Source: JABMMZ01 sp044341025 (GTDB lineage Bacteria; Bacteroidota; Bacteroidia; NS11-12g; UBA955). From it: 64,000 nt of DNA. Position 1 is the stretch's first letter. Each line of letters starts with the position of its first letter. Made by a program: the position numbers and the translations under genes. Shown piece after piece: positions 52,143-59,976 of this stretch. The notes below the pieces were generated by a model. It saw only the letters and a program-made list of their open reading frames with translations, ran no database searches and had not been told where the DNA came from. Location: positions 62,001-126,000 of the forward strand of contig JBIISM010000004.1 in NCBI GenBank assembly GCA_044341025.1, read 5' to 3'.

Positions 52143-54647
52143 ATGCGTGCACTACTGACTTGCTTGCTGTTAATTTTGAGCTCAATTCTTAGAGCACAAG
52201 ATTTGACAGTTGTAAAAGGGAAAATAATTGATCTTAAAACAAACGAGGTTATCACGGGAGCGATGATGGTGTTTGCCGGCACAGAAGACCGATGTGTCAG
52301 TAGTTTTGAAGGTACTTTTACAGCCAAAACCAGAAGCAATTCAGACACTTTAATTATTTCTTATGTTGGGTACGAAACTCAGAAAATAAAAGTCAGCCCA
52401 GGCATTACTCAAGTGCTTCAAATTAAAATGAATGCTAGGGAAACGACCTTAATTGGCGTGAAGACGGTAAACAAAGTTAACAGAGCAATTAAGTTAATAG
52501 AAAAAGCACAAGGCAATAAGATTTTATACAATATCGAAAAATTGAATTCATTCGAATGCGAAAGTTTTACTAAAATTCAAATTGCTGTCAATAATGTTTC
52601 GGAAGAACTGAAAAACAAACGTTTGTTAAAAAGTGTTGAAGGCTTATTTGACACCCTTTCTTATTTAAGCGAGGATAAGAACAAATTGGTTTTACCAATA
52701 TTTTTATCCGAGAATTTAAGTAATTTTTATTTCAATAAAAACCCCAAACAAATTAAAGAAGTAATCGTTGCATCTAGGGTAAAAGGGGTTGGTGTAGAAG
52801 ATGGGACCTTCTTATCGCAGTTATTGGGCTCAACATTTCAGCAATATAATTTCAACGATAATATTTTGCCAATACTTGAGAAAAGTTTCATATCACCAAT
52901 TAGCAAATCATCATTAACTTATTATAATTTTAAGTTGGTAGGGTCTAATTATCCGGAAGGCAGCAACAAGAAAATATACCAAATAGAAGTAACCCCTAAA
53001 AACCCGCTGGATTTGGTATTCACCGGCTATATTTGGATTGAAGACTCAACATTTGCATTGCGCTCGTTGACATTAAGTATCACCAACAAGGCCAATTTGA
53101 ATTTTGTTGAAAAACTAAAAATAACCCAAGTGCTTGAACCTACAAGCAGCGGCGCTTATATGCCAGTGAAAACAAGAATTTTGATTGACATAGCAGAAAT
53201 ATCAAAAAAGTCAGCGGGAATGATTGCAATGTTCAGCAATTCATATGAAAAGATTTTAGTTAACTCTGAAAAAACCAGAAAATTTTTCGATTATCCTATC
53301 ACACTAAAAGAGGATGCAACACAAAAATCTGATGCCTATTGGGATAGCGCCAGGCATGAAGAATTATCAGATGATGAGAAAAGGGTTATTGCAATGATTG
53401 ATACATTGACCAATGTCAAAGTCATTAAAAACTATGTTGAATTTATCAATATTATATTTAATGGTTACAAGACCTTTGGTAAAATAGATTTTGGTCCTTA
53501 TGCCTTAGTATACGGACGAAATGCAATAGAGGGGAATCGAGTGCGAATAGGTGCAAAAACAAATTTCAGTTTCAGCAAACGCTTCATTTTAAGTGGATAT
53601 GGAGCCTATGGTTTTGGCGATAGACAATTTAAATACAAGGCGCAGGCTGAGCAAGTATTGAGCCGAAAACATTGGACTATGCTTGGATTGTCGTACAAAA
53701 AAGATGTTGAACAGATTGGTGTAACAGACGACTATTATGGATCGAGCAATTTATTTACGGCCGTTTCAGTATTCGCCGCAAGTCAACTGAACCGCACACA
53801 AGAATCTAAGTTTTGGTTTAACAGCGAGTTTACCAAAGGCTGGAACGCAAAGATTGTTTTGATGCACAAAGAATATCAATTTGCGCCTGTTAATAAATTC
53901 AATTTCGCCTATTTTGATACACCATCAGACACCGTAAATAAATCGAGCGACTTTACCAATGCCACAGCAACCTTTAGTTTGCGCTGGGCACCAAAAGAAT
54001 ATTATCTACAAAATGACAACGAAAGGGTAAGACAATCAAAACCAGGAGGACTTGCATTGTCTGTTAATTATACAAGAGGAATAAAAGGCGTCTTAGGAAG
54101 CAGGTTTAATTACAACCGCTTAACAGCCACAATCGAAAAAGGCCTTAGTTTTGGCTATTGGGGACGAACAGATTTTACTTTGTCAGGCACGAAAATATTC
54201 GAAGCACTTCCCTATCCATTATTGGAGGTTCATAGGGGTAACCAATCTTTTGTATACAGCTCATCTTCTTATAACTTGATGAATTTTTTCGAATTCATAA
54301 CCGATAAAAGTGTATTTTTCAAAATGGAACATCATTTCAATGGCGCAATTTTTAACCGTATACCCTTAATGAAAAAATTAAAGTGGAGGGAGTTTTGTGA
54401 AGGGCGCGCTGTTTTAGGCGGAATTAGTCAAAAGAACATCGATTTAATTCCACAATGGGACAACAAAAGCATTGAAGTAACTCCAATTGACAATAGAATA
54501 AACCGCGATCCTTATGTTGAAGTAGCCTATGGAATTGAGAATATTTTTAAAGTATTGCAAATAGTTGCAGTTCACAGAATAACCCAATTGAATACGCCAG
54601 GCGTTAGACGCTTTGGCATCAAGATCGGCATGAGTGTTTCGTTTTAA
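52143..54647 (+). CDS. DUF5686 outer-membrane protein with carboxypeptidase-like regulatory domain
   Basis: About 834 residues. Signal peptide (LLTCLLLILSSILRA), then a CarboxypepD_reg-like domain (VKGKIIDLKTNEVITGAMMV, LIISYVGYETQKI), then the DUF5686 region that resembles a porin-like barrel and ends in VRRFGIKIGMSVSF. It is common in Bacteroidota but has no settled function; transport or outer-membrane assembly are guesses. kdsB follows by 17 nt, which hints at an envelope role. Confidence 0.85.
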   Translation: MRALLTCLLLILSSILRAQDLTVVKGKIIDLKTNEVITGAMMVFAGTEDRCVSSFEGTFTAKTRSNSDTLIISYVGYETQKIKVSPGITQVLQIKMNARETTLIGVKTVNKVNRAIKLIEKAQGNKILYNIEKLNSFECESFTKIQIAVNNVSEELKNKRLLKSVEGLFDTLSYLSEDKNKLVLPIFLSENLSNFYFNKNPKQIKEVIVASRVKGVGVEDGTFLSQLLGSTFQQYNFNDNILPILEKSFISPISKSSLTYYNFKLVGSNYPEGSNKKIYQIEVTPKNPLDLVFTGYIWIEDSTFALRSLTLSITNKANLNFVEKLKITQVLEPTSSGAYMPVKTRILIDIAEISKKSAGMIAMFSNSYEKILVNSEKTRKFFDYPITLKEDATQKSDAYWDSARHEELSDDEKRVIAMIDTLTNVKVIKNYVEFINIIFNGYKTFGKIDFGPYALVYGRNAIEGNRVRIGAKTNFSFSKRFILSGYGAYGFGDRQFKYKAQAEQVLSRKHWTMLGLSYKKDVEQIGVTDDYYGSSNLFTAVSVFAASQLNRTQESKFWFNSEFTKGWNAKIVLMHKEYQFAPVNKFNFAYFDTPSDTVNKSSDFTNATATFSLRWAPKEYYLQNDNERVRQSKPGGLALSVNYTRGIKGVLGSRFNYNRLTATIEKGLSFGYWGRTDFTLSGTKIFEALPYPLLEVHRGNQSFVYSSSSYNLMNFFEFITDKSVFFKMEHHFNGAIFNRIPLMKKLKWREFCEGRAVLGGISQKNIDLIPQWDNKSIEVTPIDNRINRDPYVEVAYGIENIFKVLQIVAVHRITQLNTPGVRRFGIKIGMSVSF

Positions 54648-54664
54648 TAAAGAGTACAAACAAA

Positions 54665-55420
54665 ATGAATATTTTAATCATTATCCCATCTCGCTTCGGC
54701 TCTAGCCGTTTTGAAGGCAAACCATTGGTAGATATTCATGGCAAATCTTTGGTGAAACGCACCTACGAACAGGCTTTAAAAACAAATTTAAAGGCCAAGG
54801 TAATCGTTGCCACAGACGACCAAAGAATATATAAGCACGTTCAAGAATTTGGAGACAGTGTGATGACCTCCTCAGAGCATCTAAGTGGCACAGACCGGTG
54901 TTTTGAGGTTGTAGGAAAATTAACTGAGCCGTTTGACATTGTGGTTAACTTGCAAGGAGATGAGCCATTTATATTGCCAAGTCAGATAGAAGCTTTGGTT
55001 AAAGCGTTTGAAAACCCAGAGGTTGAAATTGCAACCCTAAAAAAACCAATTTTAAATTCTTCTGAGTTATTCAATCCAAACATCGTGAAGGTTGTGACTC
55101 AAAAAAATGGATTGGCCTTGTATTTTTCTAGACATAGTATACCATATATTCGAAGTAAATCCGAAGACCAATGGTTGAGCACAAATCACTTTTACAGACA
55201 TATTGGCATTTATGCCTTCCGAGCCAATGTGGTTAAAGAACTAAGTCAACTCAAGCCATCTGAAATGGAAATCGCTGAAAGTTTAGAACAATTAAGGTGG
55301 CTTGAAAATGGATTTAAAATTCATGTAAGTGAAACAAATTTTGTCAGTCCAGCCATAGACACACCTGAAGATCTTCTGACTGTTGACAATTTCTTGAAAA
55401 TGAATCCTGAGATGATTTAA
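54665..55420 (+). CDS. kdsB: 3-deoxy-manno-octulosonate cytidylyltransferase
   Basis: 251 residues. IIPSRFGSSRFEGKPLVDIHGK at the N terminus binds CTP; NLQGDEPFILPSQIEAL and the C-terminal AIDTPEDLLTVDNFLK are typical. It makes CMP-Kdo for the LPS inner core, so the cell makes Kdo-containing LPS. It is 17 nt after the DUF5686 gene. Confidence 0.96.
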   Translation: MNILIIIPSRFGSSRFEGKPLVDIHGKSLVKRTYEQALKTNLKAKVIVATDDQRIYKHVQEFGDSVMTSSEHLSGTDRCFEVVGKLTEPFDIVVNLQGDEPFILPSQIEALVKAFENPEVEIATLKKPILNSSELFNPNIVKVVTQKNGLALYFSRHSIPYIRSKSEDQWLSTNHFYRHIGIYAFRANVVKELSQLKPSEMEIAESLEQLRWLENGFKIHVSETNFVSPAIDTPEDLLTVDNFLKMNPEMI

Positions 55421-55430
55421 TAAAAACGCC

Positions 55431-55438
55431 TACATTTG
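55431..55438 (+). promoter_or_regulatory. -7 promoter element for pyrG
   Basis: TACATTTG, an exact TAnnTTTG match between kdsB and pyrG, giving a leader of about 90 nt. No matching -33 was found. Confidence 0.4.
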
Positions 55439-55535
55439 TCATCCGGTTATCTGCTCCATCTGCAAGCTAATAAGACTTCATCTTTTCATTGAATTCTAAT
55501 TGTTTTCAGGACTTCATTTAACCACACTTTATTAT

Positions 55536-57152
55536 ATGGAACAGAAATGTAAATACGTTTTCGTAACCGGCGGCGTTACATCCTCATTGGGGAAAGGCAT
55601 CATTGCGGCCTCATTGGCAAAATTACTACAAGCGAGGGGTTATAGAGTAACCATCCAAAAGTTCGACCCTTACATCAACGTCGATCCTGGAACACTTAAT
55701 CCTTATGAACACGGCGAATGTTATGTTACGGAAGATGGCGCTGAAACAGATTTAGATTTGGGCCATTATGAGCGTTTCCTAAATGTGCCGACATCTCAAG
55801 CGAACAATGTTACTACAGGTAAAATTTACCAAACAGTAATTGAAAACGAAAGACGCGGAGATTATTTAGGCAAAACTGTTCAAGTCGTTCCACATATTAC
55901 AGATGAGATAAAACGCAGAATGAAATTACTTGGAGAATCAGGTAATTTTGACATTGTACTAACAGAAATTGGCGGAACAGTTGGAGACATTGAATCTCTT
56001 CCATTTATAGAAGCCGTAAGACAATTAAATTGGGAGTTGGGTGATGACAATACCATTGTTATACATTTAACCTTAATACCTTATTTATCAGCTGCAGGTG
56101 AATTAAAAACCAAGCCAACCCAACATTCAGTAAGATTCTTACTAGAAAGTGGTGTGCAACCCGATATTTTGGTTTGTCGTACAGAGCATCCTTTAAATGC
56201 GGAAATTAGACGCAAAGTGGCTTTGTTTTGCAATGTCAATGTTAATGCAGTAATTGAAAGCATAGACTTAGCAACGATTTATGACGTGCCTTTGGTAATG
56301 CTTAAAGAGAAGCTAGACAAAGTTGTTTTGGCAAAATTGAAATTGCCTGCTAAGCATGAGCCATTATTAGAGCAATGGAAAGAGTTTTTATCCCATGTCA
56401 AACACCCTAAAAACGAGGTTCAAATTGCTTTGGTAGGAAAATATGTTGAATTACCTGATGCCTATAAGTCGATTAACGAAGCCTTCATCCATGCGGGTGC
56501 GGCAAATGAGTGCTCTGTTAAAGTAAAATATGTCCATAGCGAGTTATTGACAGATGAAAATGCCGCAGATAAATTAAAAAACTATCAAGGAATATTAGTA
56601 GCTCCTGGTTTTGGAGGAAGAGGAATTGATGGCAAATTGGTTGCAATTAAATATGCGCGTGAGAACAACGTGCCATTCTTTGGCATATGTTTGGGCATGC
56701 AATGCAGTGTAATTGAATTTGCGCGCAATGTAATGGGCCATACCGATGCGCACAGCGTAGAAATGAAGCAAGACACCAAGTATCCAGTAATTGATATGAT
56801 GGTGGAACAAAAAGCAGTAACTCAAAAAGGTGGCACAATGCGCTTGGGTGCTTACGATTGCAATCTAAGCAAAGGCTCTCTGGCTTCAAAAATTTATGGC
56901 AAAAGTAAAATTAGTGAGCGTCATAGGCACCGCTATGAATTTAACGGCAAATATTTGGCTGATTTCGAAAAACATGGTATGATGATTACGGGAACAAATC
57001 CTGACACCGGTTTGGCCGAAATAGTGGAAATCCCAAAGCACCCATTTTTCATTGGCGTACAATTTCACCCAGAATTGAAAAGTACTGTAGAAAATCCACA
57101 TCCTATTTTTGTTAAATTTATCAAAAAAGCGATAGAGATAAAAAGCATTTAG
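55536..57152 (+). CDS. pyrG: CTP synthase
   Basis: 538 residues. The amidoligase domain begins YVFVTGGVTSSLGKGIIAAS (P-loop) and contains DPYINVDPGTLNPYEHGE; the C-terminal class I glutaminase has its nucleophile Cys in FFGICLGMQC and the His/Glu in VQFHPE. It makes CTP from UTP and glutamine. The ATG at 55536 is chosen; a longer frame to 55500 adds an unrelated N terminus. A strong terminator follows. Confidence 0.97.
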   Translation: MEQKCKYVFVTGGVTSSLGKGIIAASLAKLLQARGYRVTIQKFDPYINVDPGTLNPYEHGECYVTEDGAETDLDLGHYERFLNVPTSQANNVTTGKIYQTVIENERRGDYLGKTVQVVPHITDEIKRRMKLLGESGNFDIVLTEIGGTVGDIESLPFIEAVRQLNWELGDDNTIVIHLTLIPYLSAAGELKTKPTQHSVRFLLESGVQPDILVCRTEHPLNAEIRRKVALFCNVNVNAVIESIDLATIYDVPLVMLKEKLDKVVLAKLKLPAKHEPLLEQWKEFLSHVKHPKNEVQIALVGKYVELPDAYKSINEAFIHAGAANECSVKVKYVHSELLTDENAADKLKNYQGILVAPGFGGRGIDGKLVAIKYARENNVPFFGICLGMQCSVIEFARNVMGHTDAHSVEMKQDTKYPVIDMMVEQKAVTQKGGTMRLGAYDCNLSKGSLASKIYGKSKISERHRHRYEFNGKYLADFEKHGMMITGTNPDTGLAEIVEIPKHPFFIGVQFHPELKSTVENPHPIFVKFIKKAIEIKSI

Positions 57153-57172
57153 TTTATAAATAATTACATTTG

Positions 57173-57203
57173 AAAACATGGTTTAATTAACCATGTTTTT
57201 TTT
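57173..57203 (+). terminator. pyrG terminator
   Basis: AAAACATGGTT (57173-57183) pairs with AACCATGTTTT (57189-57199) over a 5-nt loop, ending in eight T residues. Confidence 0.9.
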
Positions 57204-57285
57204 ATGGCAAAAATCAAAACATTAAAGAAAGGATTATACAACCCATGAAATGATTTTTACTTTTAAAAAACATTTATGGTAAAAA

Positions 57286-57302
57286 ATTGTTCTTAGAACA
57301 AT
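57286..57302 (+). promoter_or_regulatory. palindrome over the DUF2805 start codon
   Basis: Perfect 8-1-8 palindrome ATTGTTCT-T-AGAACAAT; its last two bases are the A and T of the ATG at 57301. Possible operator for a regulator, or RNA structure over the start. Confidence 0.45.
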
Positions 57303-57642
57303 GCCAGTCAAGCTTCATAAGAAAAAGCCAATACACATCCGAATAACTGAGGATGAGATTAAATTGGTCTTGGAGAGCGAGGAGTCTAAAGACAGAATCA
57401 TCGAAATGGCTTGGGAAGATCGAACGCCATTTGATGCAATATACTTGCAATTTGGGTTATCCGAATCTGATGTTAAGGCGCTGATGAAAAAAGAACTGAA
57501 ATTCAGTTCTTACAAGCTGTGGCGTGAACGTGTTGAAGCCTGCAAGACCAAACATGCAGCAAAACGAAATCAAGAAATTGACCGGTTTAAATGCAGCATG
57601 CAAAAGTTAATTAGCAACAATAAAATTTCTAAGCGATACTAA
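57301..57642 (+). CDS. DUF2805 / TIGR03643 family protein
   Basis: 113 residues. The conserved core is RIIEMAWEDRTPFDAIYLQF, GLSESDVKALMKKELKFSSY and KLWRERVEACKTKH, which I recognise as the DUF2805 family. The segment resembles a helix-turn-helix, so DNA or RNA binding is possible. The C terminus is basic. The start codon lies in a palindrome (57286-57302), which raises autoregulation as an untested idea. Confidence 0.85.
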   Translation: MPVKLHKKKPIHIRITEDEIKLVLESEESKDRIIEMAWEDRTPFDAIYLQFGLSESDVKALMKKELKFSSYKLWRERVEACKTKHAAKRNQEIDRFKCSMQKLISNNKISKRY

Positions 57643-57744
57643 AAGCCCTTGGGTTTTTTAATTCTTTTCTTTATGTAACAAAAGTTACTGAATTGCAATT
57701 GAGAAAATCTGAATTTTGCCTCTCAATTAACCTCCTTGAAACGC

Positions 57745-57939
57745 ATGATTCAAAAACTCCTTTCGTACAAACTATTAATTATTGGCATTGGCTTAGGCGC
57801 AATATCGGGCTATTTGTACTATCATTATTTGGGATGTGCGAGTGGCACTTGCGCCATCACTTCAAAACCATTAAATAGCACGGCCTATGGCGCAATTATG
57901 GGTGGATTGATTTCAGACATGTTTAAATCAAAAAAATAA
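57745..57939 (+). CDS. DUF6132-type small membrane protein
   Basis: 64 residues with one or two membrane segments (LIIGIGLGAISGYLYYHYLG and a second at AYGAIMGGLIS). The junction carries GCASGTCAITSKP with two cysteines, typical of a small family that occurs beside rhodaneses and YeeE/YedE-type transport genes. The ATG at 57745 is preferred to a TTG at 57736. It is 3 nt from the first rhodanese. Confidence 0.75.
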   Translation: MIQKLLSYKLLIIGIGLGAISGYLYYHYLGCASGTCAITSKPLNSTAYGAIMGGLISDMFKSKK

Positions 57940-57942
57940 AAA

Positions 57943-58206
57943 ATGAATATTCAAGAATTAGTACAAACTAAACAATGCACTGTAGTTGACGTGCGCTCTT
58001 TAGAAGAATTCCAAGGTGGCCATGTAGCCGAGTCAATTAACATTCCGCTTCAAGACATTCCTAATCAAATAGAAGTCTTAAAAAACGCGAAAAAACCATT
58101 AATACTTTGCTGTGCATCAGGCAATAGAAGTGGACAGGCACAAAAATTTTTAACGGCTCAAGGTCTTGAGTGTTATAATGGTGGTTCATGGATGGACATT
58201 AATTAA
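57943..58206 (+). CDS. single-domain rhodanese
   Basis: 87 residues. VVDVRSLEEFQGGHVAESIN is the first rhodanese motif and LILCCASGNRSG carries the active Cys (about residue 64) in the active loop. It probably binds a persulfide and passes sulfur to a partner. It belongs to a run of five same-strand genes (57.7-59.5 kb). Confidence 0.92.
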   Translation: MNIQELVQTKQCTVVDVRSLEEFQGGHVAESINIPLQDIPNQIEVLKNAKKPLILCCASGNRSGQAQKFLTAQGLECYNGGSWMDIN

Positions 58207-58214
58207 CAATAGTG

Positions 58215-58532
58215 ATGATAAATACAATTAAAAAACTACTCGGCTTAGGCCCTAAAACAGATTATGCGGCTTTGGTAAAAGAAGGTGCTATAATTTTGGA
58301 TGTTAGAAGCAAAGGAGAATTTGCAGCAGGTCATATAAAAGGCTCGTTAAACATCTCTGTTGACACCTTGGGTAAAAACCTTGGACAATTAAAAGACAAA
58401 CAAAAACCAATTATCACATGCTGCGCAAGTGGAATGAGAAGCGCATCAGCCAAAAACATTTTAAAAGCAAATGGTTATGAGCAAGTGTACAATGGTGGTT
58501 CTTGGATTGGATTAAAAAATAAAATCAATTAA
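58215..58532 (+). CDS. single-domain rhodanese with N-terminal extension
   Basis: About 105 residues. ILDVRSKGEFAAGHIKGSLN, then ITCCASGMRSASA with the active Cys, and YNGGSWIGLKNK at the end. It is 8 nt from the first rhodanese and much like it, possibly an old duplication. A GTG at 58212 is an alternative start. Confidence 0.9.
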   Translation: MINTIKKLLGLGPKTDYAALVKEGAIILDVRSKGEFAAGHIKGSLNISVDTLGKNLGQLKDKQKPIITCCASGMRSASAKNILKANGYEQVYNGGSWIGLKNKIN

Positions 58533-58533
58533 A

Positions 58534-58785
58534 ATGAAAGAACGCCTTTTAACTGCTTGGACCTTTCAAAGAGGATTGTATTTGGCAATGGGCATTACCA
58601 TTATCATCCAATCAATAATTTCAAAACAAACGATGGGCACATTTTTAGGCATTTACTTTGCTTCAATGGGATTGTTTGCTTTTGGATGTGCAAGTGGAAA
58701 TTGTTATGGTGTAAATTGCGAAACCATGCCAATGAAAAAGTCAGATAAAAAGATTGAAGATGTTACCTTTGAAGAAGTTAAATAA
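58534..58785 (+). CDS. small membrane protein with GCASGNC motif
   Basis: 83 residues. Two membrane segments (GLYLAMGITIIIQSIIS, TFLGIYFASMGLFAF) end in FGCASGNCYGVNC, with three cysteines; the C terminus is charged and cytosolic. The same Gly-Cys-Ala-Ser-Gly string appears in the DUF6132-type protein of this cluster. Function is unknown; sulfur or redox-linked transport is an inference from the neighbours. Confidence 0.7.
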   Translation: MKERLLTAWTFQRGLYLAMGITIIIQSIISKQTMGTFLGIYFASMGLFAFGCASGNCYGVNCETMPMKKSDKKIEDVTFEEVK

Positions 58786-58807
58786 TAAAGAAAGTATACA
58801 AACACAA

Positions 58808-59515
58808 ATGCACAAAACAATAATTGTACTAGTCGGTGTATTGTCGATGGTATCATGCCAGCAAGGCAATAAAAATGGACAAAAAGAGCGCTTGAATGCT
58901 ACTGAATTTTCTAAAAAAATCAATGAAACAACAGAAGCCAAAATCATAGATGTAAGAACACCTGAAGAATTTGAAAAAGGCCATTTGGTAAATGCCCTAA
59001 ACTACGATTGGAATGGCAATAATTTCGATTCAGAAATTTCCAATCTGGATAAAAGCAAACCTTTGTTTGTATACTGTTTAAGCGGAGGAAGAAGCGGCAG
59101 TGCGGCCAGTAAAATGCGTACTGAGGGTTTTAAAGAAGTGTATGAATTAGAAGGTGGAATTATTAAATGGAGGGCTGAAAATTTGGAAGAAACTACTGGC
59201 AATAAAATAATGCCTGTAGGATATACTATGGAAGATTTTCAAAAATTAACACGCTCAGACAAAAAAGTACTGATTGATTTTTATGCAGATTGGTGCGAGC
59301 CCTGTTTAAGAATGAAACCATTCTTAGAAGAATTGGCAGTAGAACAAGCAAGCACATTGAAAATAATACGCATCAATGCTGATGACAATCAAACTCTATT
59401 AAAATCTTTGAATATAGAAGGTTTACCTGAATTACAGTTGTATCAAAACAACAATAAAAAATGGTCACATAACGGCTTTATGTCAAAAGAAGAGCTTTTA
59501 AAGCAACTGGAATAA
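58808..59515 (+). CDS. rhodanese-thioredoxin fusion lipoprotein
   Basis: About 235 residues. Lipoprotein signal ending LSMVSCQQG. Rhodanese domain with IIDVRTPEEFEKGHLVNALN and active Cys in FVYCLSGGRSGSAA; then a thioredoxin domain with DFYADWCEPCLRMKPF (WCEPC) and cis-Pro in EGLPELQLY. This would let a persulfide on the rhodanese be released by the thioredoxin in the periplasm. The ATG at 58808 is preferred; a longer frame to 58754 overlaps the membrane protein. Confidence 0.88.
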   Translation: MHKTIIVLVGVLSMVSCQQGNKNGQKERLNATEFSKKINETTEAKIIDVRTPEEFEKGHLVNALNYDWNGNNFDSEISNLDKSKPLFVYCLSGGRSGSAASKMRTEGFKEVYELEGGIIKWRAENLEETTGNKIMPVGYTMEDFQKLTRSDKKVLIDFYADWCEPCLRMKPFLEELAVEQASTLKIIRINADDNQTLLKSLNIEGLPELQLYQNNNKKWSHNGFMSKEELLKQLE

Positions 59516-59542
59516 AGTTAAGAGATATATTTAATTTACCCC

Positions 59543-59550
59543 TAGATTTG
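59543..59550 (+). promoter_or_regulatory. -7 promoter element for the VF530 gene
   Basis: TAGATTTG, an exact TAnnTTTG match, 20 nt before the ATG at 59571. Confidence 0.5.
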
Positions 59551-59570
59551 CTATTTACTAAGCAATTGAA

Positions 59571-59807
59571 ATGGAGACACAGAAAAACAATCCGCTACAC
59601 GGTTTAACTTTAGAAACTATTTTAGTTTATTTGGTTGAAAAATTTGGTTGGGAAGAACTTTCTGATGAAATCAATATCAATTGTTTCAGAACCAACCCAA
59701 GCCTTAAATCGAGTTTAACCTTCCTGAGAAAAACCCCTTGGGCAAGGACTAAGGTTGAAGGTTTCTATCTATACGTTAAGCGCAAAGAGTCTCAAGGCAA
59801 AATGTAG
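59571..59807 (+). CDS. VF530 family (DUF2132) DNA-binding protein
   Basis: 78 residues. NPLHGLTLETILVYLVEKFG and NPSLKSSLTFLRKTPWARTK are the conserved blocks of the VF530/DUF2132 family of small, helical proteins with a fold suggested to bind DNA. Its own promoter is close upstream. The cellular role is not known to me. Confidence 0.88.
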   Translation: METQKNNPLHGLTLETILVYLVEKFGWEELSDEININCFRTNPSLKSSLTFLRKTPWARTKVEGFYLYVKRKESQGKM

Positions 59808-59810
59808 AAT

Positions 59811-59975
59811 CTAAAAAAATATTTTCTTTAAAACAACAAGGACAATAGTGCCAATGACAAGTAAATACAATTTGTATTCCTTCTTACCCCAAATCTTTAA
59901 ATGGTCTTTGTAATCTTTGTAATAAGCAAATGCTATAGCGATTACAAATAATGCGGAAAGTATGGTTGCTAACAT
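59811..59975 (-). CDS. small membrane protein (54 residues), unannotated size class
   Basis: Translation of the minus strand from ATG 59975 to TAG 59811 gives 54 residues: a first hydrophobic segment (LATILSALFVIAIAFAYY), a charged middle (KDYKDHLKIWGKKEYK), and a second hydrophobic segment (LYLLVIGTIVLVVLKKIFF). The ATG lies 1 nt after the recN stop (59977-59979), so it is probably translated as part of the recN transcript. I know no family for it. Confidence 0.6.
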   Translation of the reverse strand: MLATILSALFVIAIAFAYYKDYKDHLKIWGKKEYKLYLLVIGTIVLVVLKKIFF

Positions 59976-59976
59976 A

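Noticed and set aside
57641..57665. Terminator after the DUF2805 gene
   Set aside because: The AAAGCCC/GGGTTT pairing would need a 2-nt loop and a bulge; too weak to call.
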